Shown: one piece after another, positions 12,144-23,278 of the stretch
Numbering within the stretch: position 1 is the stretch's first letter
Layout of the letters: the number at the start of each line of letters is the position of its first letter
Assembly (NCBI GenBank): GCA_020633335.1
Contig: JACKDU010000004.1
Coordinates: 674,063-738,062, forward strand
Direction of reading: 5' to 3'
Source of the DNA: Myxococcales bacterium
Lineage (GTDB): Bacteria > Myxococcota_A > Polyangia > Nannocystales > Nannocystaceae
Length of the DNA: 64,000 nt
Made by a program: the position numbers and the translations under genes
Notes under the pieces: model-generated
Database searches by the model: none
Told to the model about the DNA's origin: nothing
Seen by the model: only the letters and a program-made list of their open reading frames with translations

Positions 12144-13847
12144 ATGGAGAGGATGGGTTTTCGCGCTTGCGACCACGAGCGAGAGCGCCGAATGGGACGA
12201 GCTCCGGCGCGCAGCGCCGATGGCCAGCGACACCGCCTGCCACTCGGAAATCAGGCGCTCCTGCGCCTCATCGGCGGCATGACCGCCTCGCGGGCACGGC
12301 CGGAGGTTCAGCTCCTCGCCGACGGGAGGCGCGACCCGGCGAGCGCGGACGAGGGGGTCCGCCACCGTGTCGCGGAGCGGGGGACCCGCGATCCGGCCGC
12401 GCCGCTGCCTCACCTCGACGTGATCCAGCGCTGCTTCGGTCGCCACGACGTCTCTGGCGTCCGGGCGCACAGCGGGGCGCTCGCCCGGAGCGCGACGGCC
12501 TCGCTCGGCGCGAGCGCGTACGCGACCGGCGATCACGTCGTCTTCAACGGCGCCCCGGACCTCTTCACGGCCGCCCACGAGGCCGCCCACGTCGTCCAGC
12601 AACGCGGGGGCGTCCAGCTCAAGGGAGGGTTCGGCTCGGCGGGCGACGCCTACGAGCGAAGCGCCGATGAGGTCGCGCAGGCCGCGGTGCAAGGGCGCTC
12701 CGCGGAGCGGCTCCTCGATCGCCACGCGCCCACCGGGAGGCGGGACGCAGGCGGCGGAGCACCCAGCGTTCAATGTCTCTCGTACCGGCACCTGCGGTCG
12801 CTTCACAGCCACTACCGGGACGAGACCCGCCAACAGAACCCCGATCAGCTCGGCTCCATTCGCCTGAAGGTGGAAGAACTCAAGGAGATGGAGCGGCGAT
12901 TCCTCGATGCGAGCTCCTCCCCGCCCAAGGACCGCTACTTCGCCGAGAATCCCTACGTCCCTGAGAGTCCCTACATGACCGAGTATCCCTACGTGGCTGA
13001 GAGTCCCTACATGGCCGAGAATCCCTACGCGGCCCCTCCGGACGTCGAGAGCGCCTCAGACCTCTGGGAGAGGGTCAGAACGCTCGGGGAGTTCCTGCGC
13101 CTGCAAGATGTCGACGTCACGCTTGAGGTACCCTTTGATGAATCCTCCCTCGACAGCCGATTCGTAGAGCACGCCACGTCGAAGGAAGAACAGGACCGGT
13201 CGCTCGTCGACATCGACGGAGGAAGGCTCTACCGAAACGACGAGGAGCACACCCCTGTCGACACGAAGGACAGCTCAACATGGCACGCCGGGACGGACTC
13301 CGAGATCTTCGTCATGGGCCAGGAGGGCGACATCCACATGTCGTCGCACAAGATCGGAAAGTACCACCACTCAAGCCTCCTCGCGGGACAGCCCGTCGCG
13401 GCCGCGGGGACGATGACCGTCCACGACGGGAAGATCGAGTACCTCGACAGCAAGAGCGGCCACTACCGCCCAACACAGATACACATGGATCAGTTCCTGC
13501 ACCGCTTGCTCACACAGAGGGTCTCGATGGACTTCAGGCTCGTGGTGAGGAGCAACTTCTATGTCGAACTCTTCAACGGCACCGCCAGCGACTACCTCGG
13601 AGGCGACGAGACCGCAGAGCATCTCGAGTTCTTAATGATGCAGCAGAGGCTGGACGACCTTGTCGACGACGTGGGCGGCCGAGAATTGATGGATGCGCTG
13701 GCCAAGCAGGGGCTCGTCTTGGCGCAGTCATCTGGCGACGACTACGTCGTCTACACGAAGGACCGTCGCCACGTCACCCTCGACGAACTCGAGGCGGCGC
13801 TCGCCATCATACTCGGCCCTGACGAATACCTCACGTCCCCGGGCTAG
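12144..13847 (+). CDS. DUF4157 (eCIS-core) protein with hexapeptide repeats and an HSSLLAG/SGHY C-terminal domain
   Basis: 567 residues from ATG 12144, which has GGGAGGG seven bases upstream. The N-terminus has the GNQALLRL motif common in this family. DUF4157 spans about residues 90-160 with the zinc-protease-like HEAAHVVQQR (His145, Glu146, His149). This domain is known from cargo and toxins associated with extracellular contractile injection systems. Residues 268-297 are five tandem hexapeptides of pattern E-x-P-Y-x-x. The C-terminal part contains EIFVMGQEGDIHMSSHKIGK, HHSSLLAGQPVAAAG and SGHYRPT. I recall this motif set from plant IQM calmodulin-binding proteins and from bacterial toxin-like proteins. 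The second half has more A/T-rich codons than its neighbours, which suggests transfer. The likely role is a secreted or injected effector; no injection-system genes are nearby. Confidence 0.75.
   Translation: MERMGFRACDHERERRMGRAPARSADGQRHRLPLGNQALLRLIGGMTASRARPEVQLLADGRRDPASADEGVRHRVAERGTRDPAAPLPHLDVIQRCFGRHDVSGVRAHSGALARSATASLGASAYATGDHVVFNGAPDLFTAAHEAAHVVQQRGGVQLKGGFGSAGDAYERSADEVAQAAVQGRSAERLLDRHAPTGRRDAGGGAPSVQCLSYRHLRSLHSHYRDETRQQNPDQLGSIRLKVEELKEMERRFLDASSSPPKDRYFAENPYVPESPYMTEYPYVAESPYMAENPYAAPPDVESASDLWERVRTLGEFLRLQDVDVTLEVPFDESSLDSRFVEHATSKEEQDRSLVDIDGGRLYRNDEEHTPVDTKDSSTWHAGTDSEIFVMGQEGDIHMSSHKIGKYHHSSLLAGQPVAAAGTMTVHDGKIEYLDSKSGHYRPTQIHMDQFLHRLLTQRVSMDFRLVVRSNFYVELFNGTASDYLGGDETAEHLEFLMMQQRLDDLVDDVGGRELMDALAKQGLVLAQSSGDDYVVYTKDRRHVTLDELEAALAIILGPDEYLTSPG
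12945..13034 (+). repeat. Five tandem 18-bp repeats encoding E-x-P-Y-x-x
   Basis: In-frame repeats within the DUF4157 gene read ENPYVP, ESPYMT, EYPYVA, ESPYMA, ENPYAA. Units 2 and 4, and units 1 and 5, are nearly identical at the DNA level, so the tract probably grew by slippage or unequal exchange. It forms the linker between the two domains. Confidence 0.9.
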
Positions 13848-14138
13848 AGGGCGAGCCGCCTCCCACGTCCTCGCGCCGCATCGATCTGGTCGTCGGGCCA
13901 GGTCTCCAGGGGCGCCGCGACCGTGAGGAAGAAGCGGCGCCGCTGCACCGGGCGATAGTGCGCCCGCGTGAGCCGGTCGGCGATCGCGAAGCGAGCACAA
14001 GCAGAGCGCGCCGCGCCACGACGGAAGAGTCGAGTCCACCCATGCGGAGCATCGGCGGCGCGAGATCACGCTTCCGCAAATTCTGAGATATTCGGGCGAA
14101 CCAGCCGCAAGTCTCGCGCGTCTCGAGGTGGACCCTTC

Positions 14139-17210
<3,072 letters not shown>

Positions 17211-17213
17211 GCG

Positions 17214-17921
17214 CTACGTCGAGCCCTCGCGCCGCCGGAGCGGCTCGAGCGGCAGCGGCTCGAGCTCGGAGAGGAGCGAGACCACCGGCACCCCGGATTG
17301 CCGCCAGAGCTTGAGGATGAAGGTGCTCGCCGGCGCCTCCAGCTCGCCGCCGAGGAGCGCCGTCGGCGTCCCCTGGGCCCGGTTGAGCGCCTCGTAGCCG
17401 GCGAGGAGATCGCCGGCGCCGGCGGCCGCGAGCGTCGTCAGGATCCAGAGGGTGAGGCGGGCGCTGACGTTGGCGCCGCCGCGCTCCCAGACGAAGACCG
17501 GGCCGTTGACCGGGAGGTCGAGGGTGAGGGTGTCGCCGATGACGATCATCCGGGCGCCGACCGCCGGCCCGAAGAGCCCGAAGTCGCTGGCGACGCCGAC
17601 GTAGTCCTTGGTCGGCAGGCCGTAGGTCGGGATCAGCTCGTCGCCGGTGTAGATCCTGCGAAAGCGCTGACGGACCCCGGCGCGCGCGAGCGCGTCCTCG
17701 GCATGCGCCGGGGTGCTCGCGGTCGTGACCACCTGGATCGCCCCGGCCTCGTCGAGGGCCTCAATGACCTCGAGGACATGTGGTCGGAGGCCGACCTCGG
17801 GGCCCGGCGGCCGCGGCCCCTGGCGGTCGCGGCCGAGGGGACGAAAGATCCCGAGGGTGCGGTCGAGATCCCAGCAGACGAGCTTGCCCGCGAGCCCCGC
17901 CAGCGCGTCCTTGGCGACCAC
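17214..17921 (-). CDS. HAD-superfamily hydrolase
   Basis: A 235-residue haloacid-dehalogenase-type phosphatase. Motif I is CWDLDRTLG (nucleophile Asp and Asp+2), motif II is VVTTAST, the motif III Lys is in GLPTKDYVG and motif IV is MIVIGDT. There is no clear signal peptide, so it acts in the cytoplasm on an unknown phosphorylated small molecule or protein. The start is a GTG preceded by TACGCT six bases upstream, a layout seen elsewhere in this window and compatible with a leaderless transcript. It ends 3 bp after the stop of the convergent histidine kinase. Confidence 0.75.
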   Translation of the reverse strand: MVAKDALAGLAGKLVCWDLDRTLGIFRPLGRDRQGPRPPGPEVGLRPHVLEVIEALDEAGAIQVVTTASTPAHAEDALARAGVRQRFRRIYTGDELIPTYGLPTKDYVGVASDFGLFGPAVGARMIVIGDTLTLDLPVNGPVFVWERGGANVSARLTLWILTTLAAAGAGDLLAGYEALNRAQGTPTALLGGELEAPASTFILKLWRQSGVPVVSLLSELEPLPLEPLRRREGST

Positions 17922-18053
17922 CGGAGGAGCGTAGCAGGCGCGCCGCAGCCAGGCGGGAGCACGTCGGCGCGCGCGATCGCGCGGCGCCTCCGCGCGGCTA
18001 CTCGCGCTCGTCGGCCGACGTCGGCTTCGGCGGCGCGAAGCGGACGGGAGGGC

Positions 18054-19637
18054 TCAGGGGCGCGGCGGGCGGGGCGGGGGCGCCGACGCGGGCGGGCTCG
18101 CGGCCGCCGGGCTCGCGGGCACCGGGCTCGCGGGCGGGAGCGAGGGCGCGGGCGAGGGCGCCGACGCGGGCGGGCTCGCGAGCGCCGGGGCGGACTCCAC
18201 CGACTCTTCGCCTGGCGCAGCAGGTGTCACCTCCGCGGCCGGCCGCGCGTGGATCACCGGCGCCGACGCGACCTCCTCGACCGCGGCCGCCACGGCCGCG
18301 GGCGAGCTCACCTCGCTCGCAGGGCTCGTCGCGATCGGAGCAGCCGCAGCCGCAGCCGCCGCAGCCGCAGAAGGAAGCTCGGCGCCCGCGTCCGCGTCCT
18401 CGACGATCGCCGGCGCGCTCGCGCCAGCGCCCGCCCCGTAGACCCGCCGAAAGCCGATCGTGAAGATCACGATGCTGGTGATCACCGACGCGAAGACCAG
18501 CGTCGGCACCCCCTCGGTCCCGGGCACGCCGGCGAGGAAGGGCAGCGTCGCCAGGGCGCCGGCGGCCATCCCCCGCGGCAGGCAGACGTAGGCGACGCTG
18601 TGGTCGCGGGCGCTGAGGCCGGCGCCGCGGAGGGCGACGAAGACCGCGGGGATCCGCGCGAGGAGGAGCACCACCCCGAGGACGATCCCCATGATCAGCA
18701 GCGACCAGGGCGGGCTCAGCATCAGCCCGAGGAAGGTGAAGAAGAGCGACTTGACGATGAAGGAGATCTGCGAGTGGACGGCCTGGACCTCGCCGTCGAG
18801 GTGGACGCCCGACTGGTCGGGCCCGAGGTCGTGGAGCCAGCGGGTGAAGGAGCGGGCGTTGCCGACGACGATCGAGAAGGCGAGCACGCCCATCGCCGGC
18901 GAGCCGCCGGCGACGTCGACCAGCACGTAGAGGAGCATCAGGCCCGCGAGGGTGAAGGGGTACGCGTAGCTCGATCCCCGGAGGAGGCGCATCGCCGGGA
19001 TCCACCCCCAGCCGAGGAGCGCGCCGAGGCCGAGGGCGATCCCGAAGCTCTTGGCGAGGGTCGCCAGGGTCGCGCCGGCGCTCGCCGAGCCGGTGATCAG
19101 GACGTCGACGAAGGCGACCGTGAAGACCGCGCAGAGCGCGTCGGTGAGCGCCGACTCGATGTTGACGAGGTTGGCGATCCGCCCCTTGACCCCGGCGAGC
19201 TTGAGCGAGGGCATCAGGATCAGCGAGCTCGAGCCGCCGACGATCGCCCCGAGCATGAGGCCGTGGACGAAGCTCCACTCCGGCAGCACCCCGAGCGCGG
19301 CGATGCCGACGCTGAAGAGCGCGACCACCAGCATCGTGAAGAGGAAGGTGGCGAGGGCGAGCACGGCCCCGCGGCCGGCGGCCTGGGCGATGTCGGCGAT
19401 CCGCAGGCGGGAGCCGCCGTCGAAGAGGACGATGATCAGGGTGACCGCGGCGAAGTAGGGGGTGATCGCCGCCAGGGTCTCGGCGTCGACGATCCCCGAG
19501 ATCCGGAGGAAGACGCCGACGAGGATGAGCCAGATCGCGTCGGGGATCCGGGTGCGCACAAAGAGGAGCTCGCCGATCGCCCCGACCATCAGGAGGCTGG
19601 CGATCGTGATCAGGAAGACGGTCACCGACGAGCTCAT
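18054..19637 (-). CDS. Cation:proton antiporter with long Ala/Pro tail
   Basis: A 527-residue membrane protein. The first ~400 residues form about 12-13 hydrophobic helices matching the CPA-type Na+/H+ exchanger fold; the half-helix region includes LIIVLFDGGSRL and NIESALTDALCAVFTVAF, with the conserved acidic ion-site residues. The last ~120 residues are a low-complexity extension of Ala, Pro, Ser and Glu, including a run of ten Ala; this is not part of the usual transporter. It should exchange protons for Na+ or K+ at the inner membrane. The NUDIX gene ends 20 bp upstream on the same strand, so they may be co-transcribed. Confidence 0.87.
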   Translation of the reverse strand: MSSSVTVFLITIASLLMVGAIGELLFVRTRIPDAIWLILVGVFLRISGIVDAETLAAITPYFAAVTLIIVLFDGGSRLRIADIAQAAGRGAVLALATFLFTMLVVALFSVGIAALGVLPEWSFVHGLMLGAIVGGSSSLILMPSLKLAGVKGRIANLVNIESALTDALCAVFTVAFVDVLITGSASAGATLATLAKSFGIALGLGALLGWGWIPAMRLLRGSSYAYPFTLAGLMLLYVLVDVAGGSPAMGVLAFSIVVGNARSFTRWLHDLGPDQSGVHLDGEVQAVHSQISFIVKSLFFTFLGLMLSPPWSLLIMGIVLGVVLLLARIPAVFVALRGAGLSARDHSVAYVCLPRGMAAGALATLPFLAGVPGTEGVPTLVFASVITSIVIFTIGFRRVYGAGAGASAPAIVEDADAGAELPSAAAAAAAAAAPIATSPASEVSSPAAVAAAVEEVASAPVIHARPAAEVTPAAPGEESVESAPALASPPASAPSPAPSLPPASPVPASPAAASPPASAPPPRPPRP

Positions 19638-19657
19638 CGAACCTCCGGGCCCCCGCC

Positions 19658-20197
19658 CTACCCCGCCGTCCGCGCGAAGTAGAGGCCGGCGTAGACCTTG
19701 AGGTCGATCCGCAGGCCGGCGGCCTCGCGCTCGCGGAGCCAGGCCTCGGCGCCGGCGAGCGGGACCTCGTGGACGGTGATCGACTCCGACTCGAGCCCGC
19801 CCCCCGGGCCGACCCGGCGGAGGCCGGTCGCCCGGTAGATGACGATCTCCTCGCTGGTCAGCCCCGGCGAGGTCGGGCCGCCGCAGAGGCGCTCGACGTG
19901 GCTCGCCTCATAACCTGTCTCTTCGACCAGCTCGCGCGAGGCCGCGACCGCCGCGTCCTCGTCCTCGGACCCCTCGTCGTCGCCGACGAGGCCGGCCGGG
20001 AGCTCGATCACCTCGCAGCCGAGGGCCGGGCGCGGCTGTGAGATCAGGATGATCCGCGCGTCGTCGGTGACCGCGACCAGGGCCGCCGCCCCGCGGGCGC
20101 CGACCCGCTCGACCAGCTCCCAGCGTCCGCGACGGATCAGCCGGAGGAAGCGGCCGTGGCCGAGGATCGCCTCTTCGACGTCGGGTGTCTCGCTCAT
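19658..20197 (-). CDS. NUDIX hydrolase
   Basis: A 179-residue NUDIX protein resembling ADP-ribose pyrophosphatase. The second half of the Nudix box is clear (SRELVEETGYEA) and is preceded by IELPAGLVGDDEGSED. Counting back from RELVEE, the G-x5-E-x7 spacing does not fit exactly, because the acidic loop is longer than usual. The C-terminal TSPGLTSEEIVIYRATGL resembles the ADP-ribose/GDP-mannose pyrophosphatase signature. It probably hydrolyses a nucleoside-diphosphate sugar in the cytoplasm. The start ATG gives MSETPDVEEAI, which fits the family's length. Confidence 0.85.
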   Translation of the reverse strand: MSETPDVEEAILGHGRFLRLIRRGRWELVERVGARGAAALVAVTDDARIILISQPRPALGCEVIELPAGLVGDDEGSEDEDAAVAASRELVEETGYEASHVERLCGGPTSPGLTSEEIVIYRATGLRRVGPGGGLESESITVHEVPLAGAEAWLREREAAGLRIDLKVYAGLYFARTAG

Positions 20198-20320
20198 GGG
20201 CCCGGCGATCTTCGCAGACAATCGAGCGCGCGGCGAGGGCCTGGGCGCGCCGCTCCTCGTCGAGGGGCGTCTGCGAGCGCGCGATTGCCACGCTCGCCCC
20301 GCCCCGGTAGCGTCGGGTCG

Positions 20321-21412
20321 ATGCCGGCCCCCGCCCGCGCGCGCCTCCTCAGCCTCGACGCCCTCCGCGGCCTCGCGGTGCTCCTGATGATGGAGCAGCA
20401 CATGGGCGTGTGGCTCTACGACCGCCCGCGGAGCGACGTATCGACGGTCCTCATCGCCTTCAACGCGCTCGGCGGCGCCGCGGCGCCGCTCTTCGTCACC
20501 CTCGCCGGGATCGGCACCGCGCTCTCGCTCCGCGGGGGCCGCGGCGATCTCGTCCTGGTCCGCCGCGGCCTCACGGTGATGGCCTTCGGCTACCTCCTCA
20601 GCCTCCTCACCCCGAGCTGGTTCACCCTCCGCTCGTGGTTCGTCCTCCACGTGATGGGCGCGGCGATCCTGAGCGCGCCGCTCTGGCGCCGCTTCGGGGT
20701 CCGCGGGCGCCTCGCCCTCGCCGCCCTGGTGGTCGCCGCGACCCCGCTGATCCAGACCTGGCTGGACACCCCGGCGAGCCTGAGCAACGACCGCATGGCC
20801 CTCAAGCCGCCCTTTGACGGGCTCCCCGGCGGCCACCTCCGGGTCGCGTTCGCCGAGGGGCAATTCCCGATCTTCCCGTGGCTGGCGATGTTCCTGGTCG
20901 GGATGGCGGCCGGCTCGATGATCGCCGCCGACGATCGCCGCGGGCTCCGACGCCTGGCGGTCGCCGTCCTCGCGATCGGCCTCGCCCTCGCCGCCCTCGG
21001 CTACGCCGACCGCCTCCTCCCCGACGTCCCGCTCTTCACCTCGCTGCTCTGGCGGCGGGCCTTCGCGCTCCCCCTCGGCTTCTTCCCGGCGACCGCGTCG
21101 GTGATCGTCCTCCTCCAGAGCGTGGTCCTCTGGCTCCTCCTCGCCGCCCTCGCGGTCGACGAGCGCGCCCCCTACGATCGCCGGGCGTGGATCGTCGCCC
21201 TCGGTCGGAGCTCGCTCACCCTCCTCCTCGTCCACGTCGTCGTCTTCCGCGAGCTCACCCGGCCGCTCGGGCTCTGGCAGGCGCTCGAGGCCGAGGAGGC
21301 GCTGGCGGTGATCGGCCTCTGGCTGGTCCTCTGCGGCACCCTCGCCCGGGCCTGGGAGAAGGTCGGCTACCGCTACGGGGCGGAGTGGCTGCTCCGGAAG
21401 ATCGCCGGCTGA
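20321..21412 (+). CDS. DUF1624/DUF418-like multi-pass membrane acyltransferase
   Basis: A 363-residue integral membrane protein with about ten hydrophobic helices. It begins with the characteristic SLDALRGLAVLLMMEQH, the signature of the DUF1624 (heparan-alpha-glucosaminide N-acetyltransferase catalytic) and acyltransferase-3-like group. Near the end, WIVALGRSSLTLLLVHVVVFRE matches the equivalent region of DUF418. Such proteins are thought to transfer acyl groups across the inner membrane to envelope sugars; the substrate here is unknown. ATG 20321 is chosen because the conserved LSLDALRG follows 11 residues later. The NUDIX gene is divergent, with about 120 bp between starts. Confidence 0.75.
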   Translation: MPAPARARLLSLDALRGLAVLLMMEQHMGVWLYDRPRSDVSTVLIAFNALGGAAAPLFVTLAGIGTALSLRGGRGDLVLVRRGLTVMAFGYLLSLLTPSWFTLRSWFVLHVMGAAILSAPLWRRFGVRGRLALAALVVAATPLIQTWLDTPASLSNDRMALKPPFDGLPGGHLRVAFAEGQFPIFPWLAMFLVGMAAGSMIAADDRRGLRRLAVAVLAIGLALAALGYADRLLPDVPLFTSLLWRRAFALPLGFFPATASVIVLLQSVVLWLLLAALAVDERAPYDRRAWIVALGRSSLTLLLVHVVVFRELTRPLGLWQALEAEEALAVIGLWLVLCGTLARAWEKVGYRYGAEWLLRKIAG

Positions 21413-21463
21413 GCGGGTGGCATGCCCGGGACCGCGGGATCCAGCCCCCGGCGCCTGAGAACG

Positions 21464-21477
21464 CGCCCGTACGGGCG
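21464..21477. promoter_or_regulatory. 14-bp perfect palindrome
   Basis: CGCCCGTACGGGCG lies between the acyltransferase and the histidine kinase gene, about 140 bp before the latter's start. It is a candidate operator; no matching second copy was noticed. Confidence 0.3.
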
Positions 21478-21517
21478 AATTTCGTCGTTCTGTCGGCCAT
21501 TCGGCCGCTTCACGGCC

Positions 21518-21547
21518 CGATCCTGGGGCGTCGCCCCCCCAGGATCG
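21518..21547 (+). terminator. Perfect 11-bp inverted repeat (possible terminator)
   Basis: CGATCCTGGGG pairs with CCCCAGGATCG across an 8-nt loop. It lies 105 bp after the acyltransferase stop and 66 bp before the next start. There is no T-run, so a classical Rho-independent terminator is doubtful; a transcript-end or regulatory hairpin is inferred. Confidence 0.4.
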
Positions 21548-21613
21548 TGACCGCCGAGCCCGTGATCGATCCCCCGGCTCGCTCTCGCGCGGGTGTATCC
21601 TCAGACAGTGGCG

Positions 21614-23104
21614 ATGACCAGCGAGCGCGAGCTTCGTCCGGCGCAGTCGGCCTCGCTGGCCGGCATGTCGGTCGAGTCGACGATGATCGGCGTGGTCCCG
21701 CGCACGCTCGATCGCGGGCTGACGATCGCCAGCCTGGTCCTCTCGGCGGCGGTGATCGTGATCGCCCCCGACCACCTCCTGGCGGCGATCCTCTGCGGCG
21801 TCCACCTCCTCCTCCACGTCGCCACCTCGCTGCCGATGCGGCGGCGCAACCTCTCGCTCCAGACCCTCCGCGAGGCGCTCCGCTTCGCCGGCAACGCGGC
21901 GCTCCTCGGGGCGATGCCGAGCCTCCTCGGGGTGACCACGCCGGGGTGGATCCTCAGCCTGCCGGTGGTGATCGGCGCGCCCCACTTCCTCGGCTTCGGC
22001 CCGCGCTCGCTGATCGCCAGCGCCCTGGTGGCGATCGCCGCGTCCGGCGGGGTCCTGGTCGCCGGCGGCCCCGAGGCCCAGCTGCCGGCTCTGATCGTCG
22101 TCGTCGTCGTCGGCGCGGTCGGGACCCTCGCGCAGATCCTCGCCGGCCAGCCGGGCAACCCCGACCGCACCTACACGAGCGCGCTCGGCCGCCTCGAGGA
22201 GGAGATCGCCGAGCGCCAGCGGATCGAGGCCGAGCTCCTGCGGGTCCAGGAGGGCCTCGAGCGCAGCGTCGCCGAGCGCACGCAGGCGCTGATGGACGCC
22301 AACGAGCAGATGGAGAAGGAGATCAGCGACCGCCGGATGGCCGAGGAGAAGGCGCTCGAGGCCAGCCGGATCAAGAGCTCCTTCCTCGCCAACATGAGCC
22401 ACGAGCTGCGGACGCCGCTCAACGCGATCATCGGCTACACCGAGATGCTGATGGACGAGGTCGACGAGATCGGCGTCACCGTGATCCGCCCCGACCTCCA
22501 GAACATCCTGACCTCGTCGCACCACCTCCTGGCGATCATCTCCGACATCCTCGACCTCTCGAAGATCGAGTCGGGGAAGATGGACGTGTCGATCGAGGAG
22601 GTCGACGTCGCCGAGCTGGTCGAGGGGGTCGCGCGGACGGTCGCGCCGCTGGCCGAGCGCAACGGCAACACCCTCCGGGTCCGCTGCCCGGGCGACGTCG
22701 GGCCGATGAGGACCGACCGCACCAAGGTCAACCAGATCCTGATGAACCTGCTGAGCAACGCCTGCAAGTTCACCCACGACGGCTCGATCGAGGTCTTCGT
22801 CCAGGTCCAGAAGCGCGACAGCCGGAGCTGGTTCCTCTTCGAGGTCCGCGACACCGGGATCGGCATGACCCCCGAGGTCCTCGGCCGCCTCTTCACGCCC
22901 TTCACCCAGGCCGACTCGTCGACGACCCGCAAGTACGGCGGCACCGGCCTCGGCCTGGCGATCTCCCGCCACTTCGCCAACATGCTCGGCGGCGACATCA
23001 CGGCCGAGAGCGAGGAGGGGCTGGGATCGGCGTTCCACGTCCGCCTCCCGGCCGAGGTGATCGACCCGCGGACGACCGGGCTCCTCTCGATCGCCAACTT
23101 CTAG
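21614..23104 (+). CDS. Membrane sensor histidine kinase
   Basis: A 496-residue orphan kinase. Residues ~30-180 hold about six hydrophobic helices (LTIASLVLSAAVIVIA through LPALIVVVVVGAVGTLAQIL). A coiled coil follows (RLEEEIAERQRIEAELLRVQ), then HisKA with NMSHELRTPLNAIIGYTEML, His263, and HATPase with NLLSNACKFTH, DTGIGMTPEV and YGGTGLGLAISRHF. There is no receiver domain and no response-regulator gene next to it. It should autophosphorylate on His263. ATG 21614 is chosen; a GTG at 21593 in the same frame is possible, but the stretch between contains a TATCCT -10-like box. Confidence 0.9.
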   Translation: MTSERELRPAQSASLAGMSVESTMIGVVPRTLDRGLTIASLVLSAAVIVIAPDHLLAAILCGVHLLLHVATSLPMRRRNLSLQTLREALRFAGNAALLGAMPSLLGVTTPGWILSLPVVIGAPHFLGFGPRSLIASALVAIAASGGVLVAGGPEAQLPALIVVVVVGAVGTLAQILAGQPGNPDRTYTSALGRLEEEIAERQRIEAELLRVQEGLERSVAERTQALMDANEQMEKEISDRRMAEEKALEASRIKSSFLANMSHELRTPLNAIIGYTEMLMDEVDEIGVTVIRPDLQNILTSSHHLLAIISDILDLSKIESGKMDVSIEEVDVAELVEGVARTVAPLAERNGNTLRVRCPGDVGPMRTDRTKVNQILMNLLSNACKFTHDGSIEVFVQVQKRDSRSWFLFEVRDTGIGMTPEVLGRLFTPFTQADSSTTRKYGGTGLGLAISRHFANMLGGDITAESEEGLGSAFHVRLPAEVIDPRTTGLLSIANF

Positions 23105-23278
23105 CGCCCCGTGAGGGCCGTGGAGATCCCTCCGGGCGGCGCGACGCAGAGGCTGCGCCGCCGCCTCGGCCGATCGCGGCTGGCCCCCGCGATCACCCCC
23201 CAGCGCCCCTTCGCGGCGATCACGCGTGAGGATCCCGGCGTTTTCGCGCGGCCGCGGGCGTGCTAGGAGGGCGCCAGG

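Noticed and set aside
12144..13847. Recent transfer from a plant because of the IQM-like motifs
   Set aside because: The motif set is recalled in bacteria too, and the DUF4157 half is bacterial; direction of transfer cannot be judged here.
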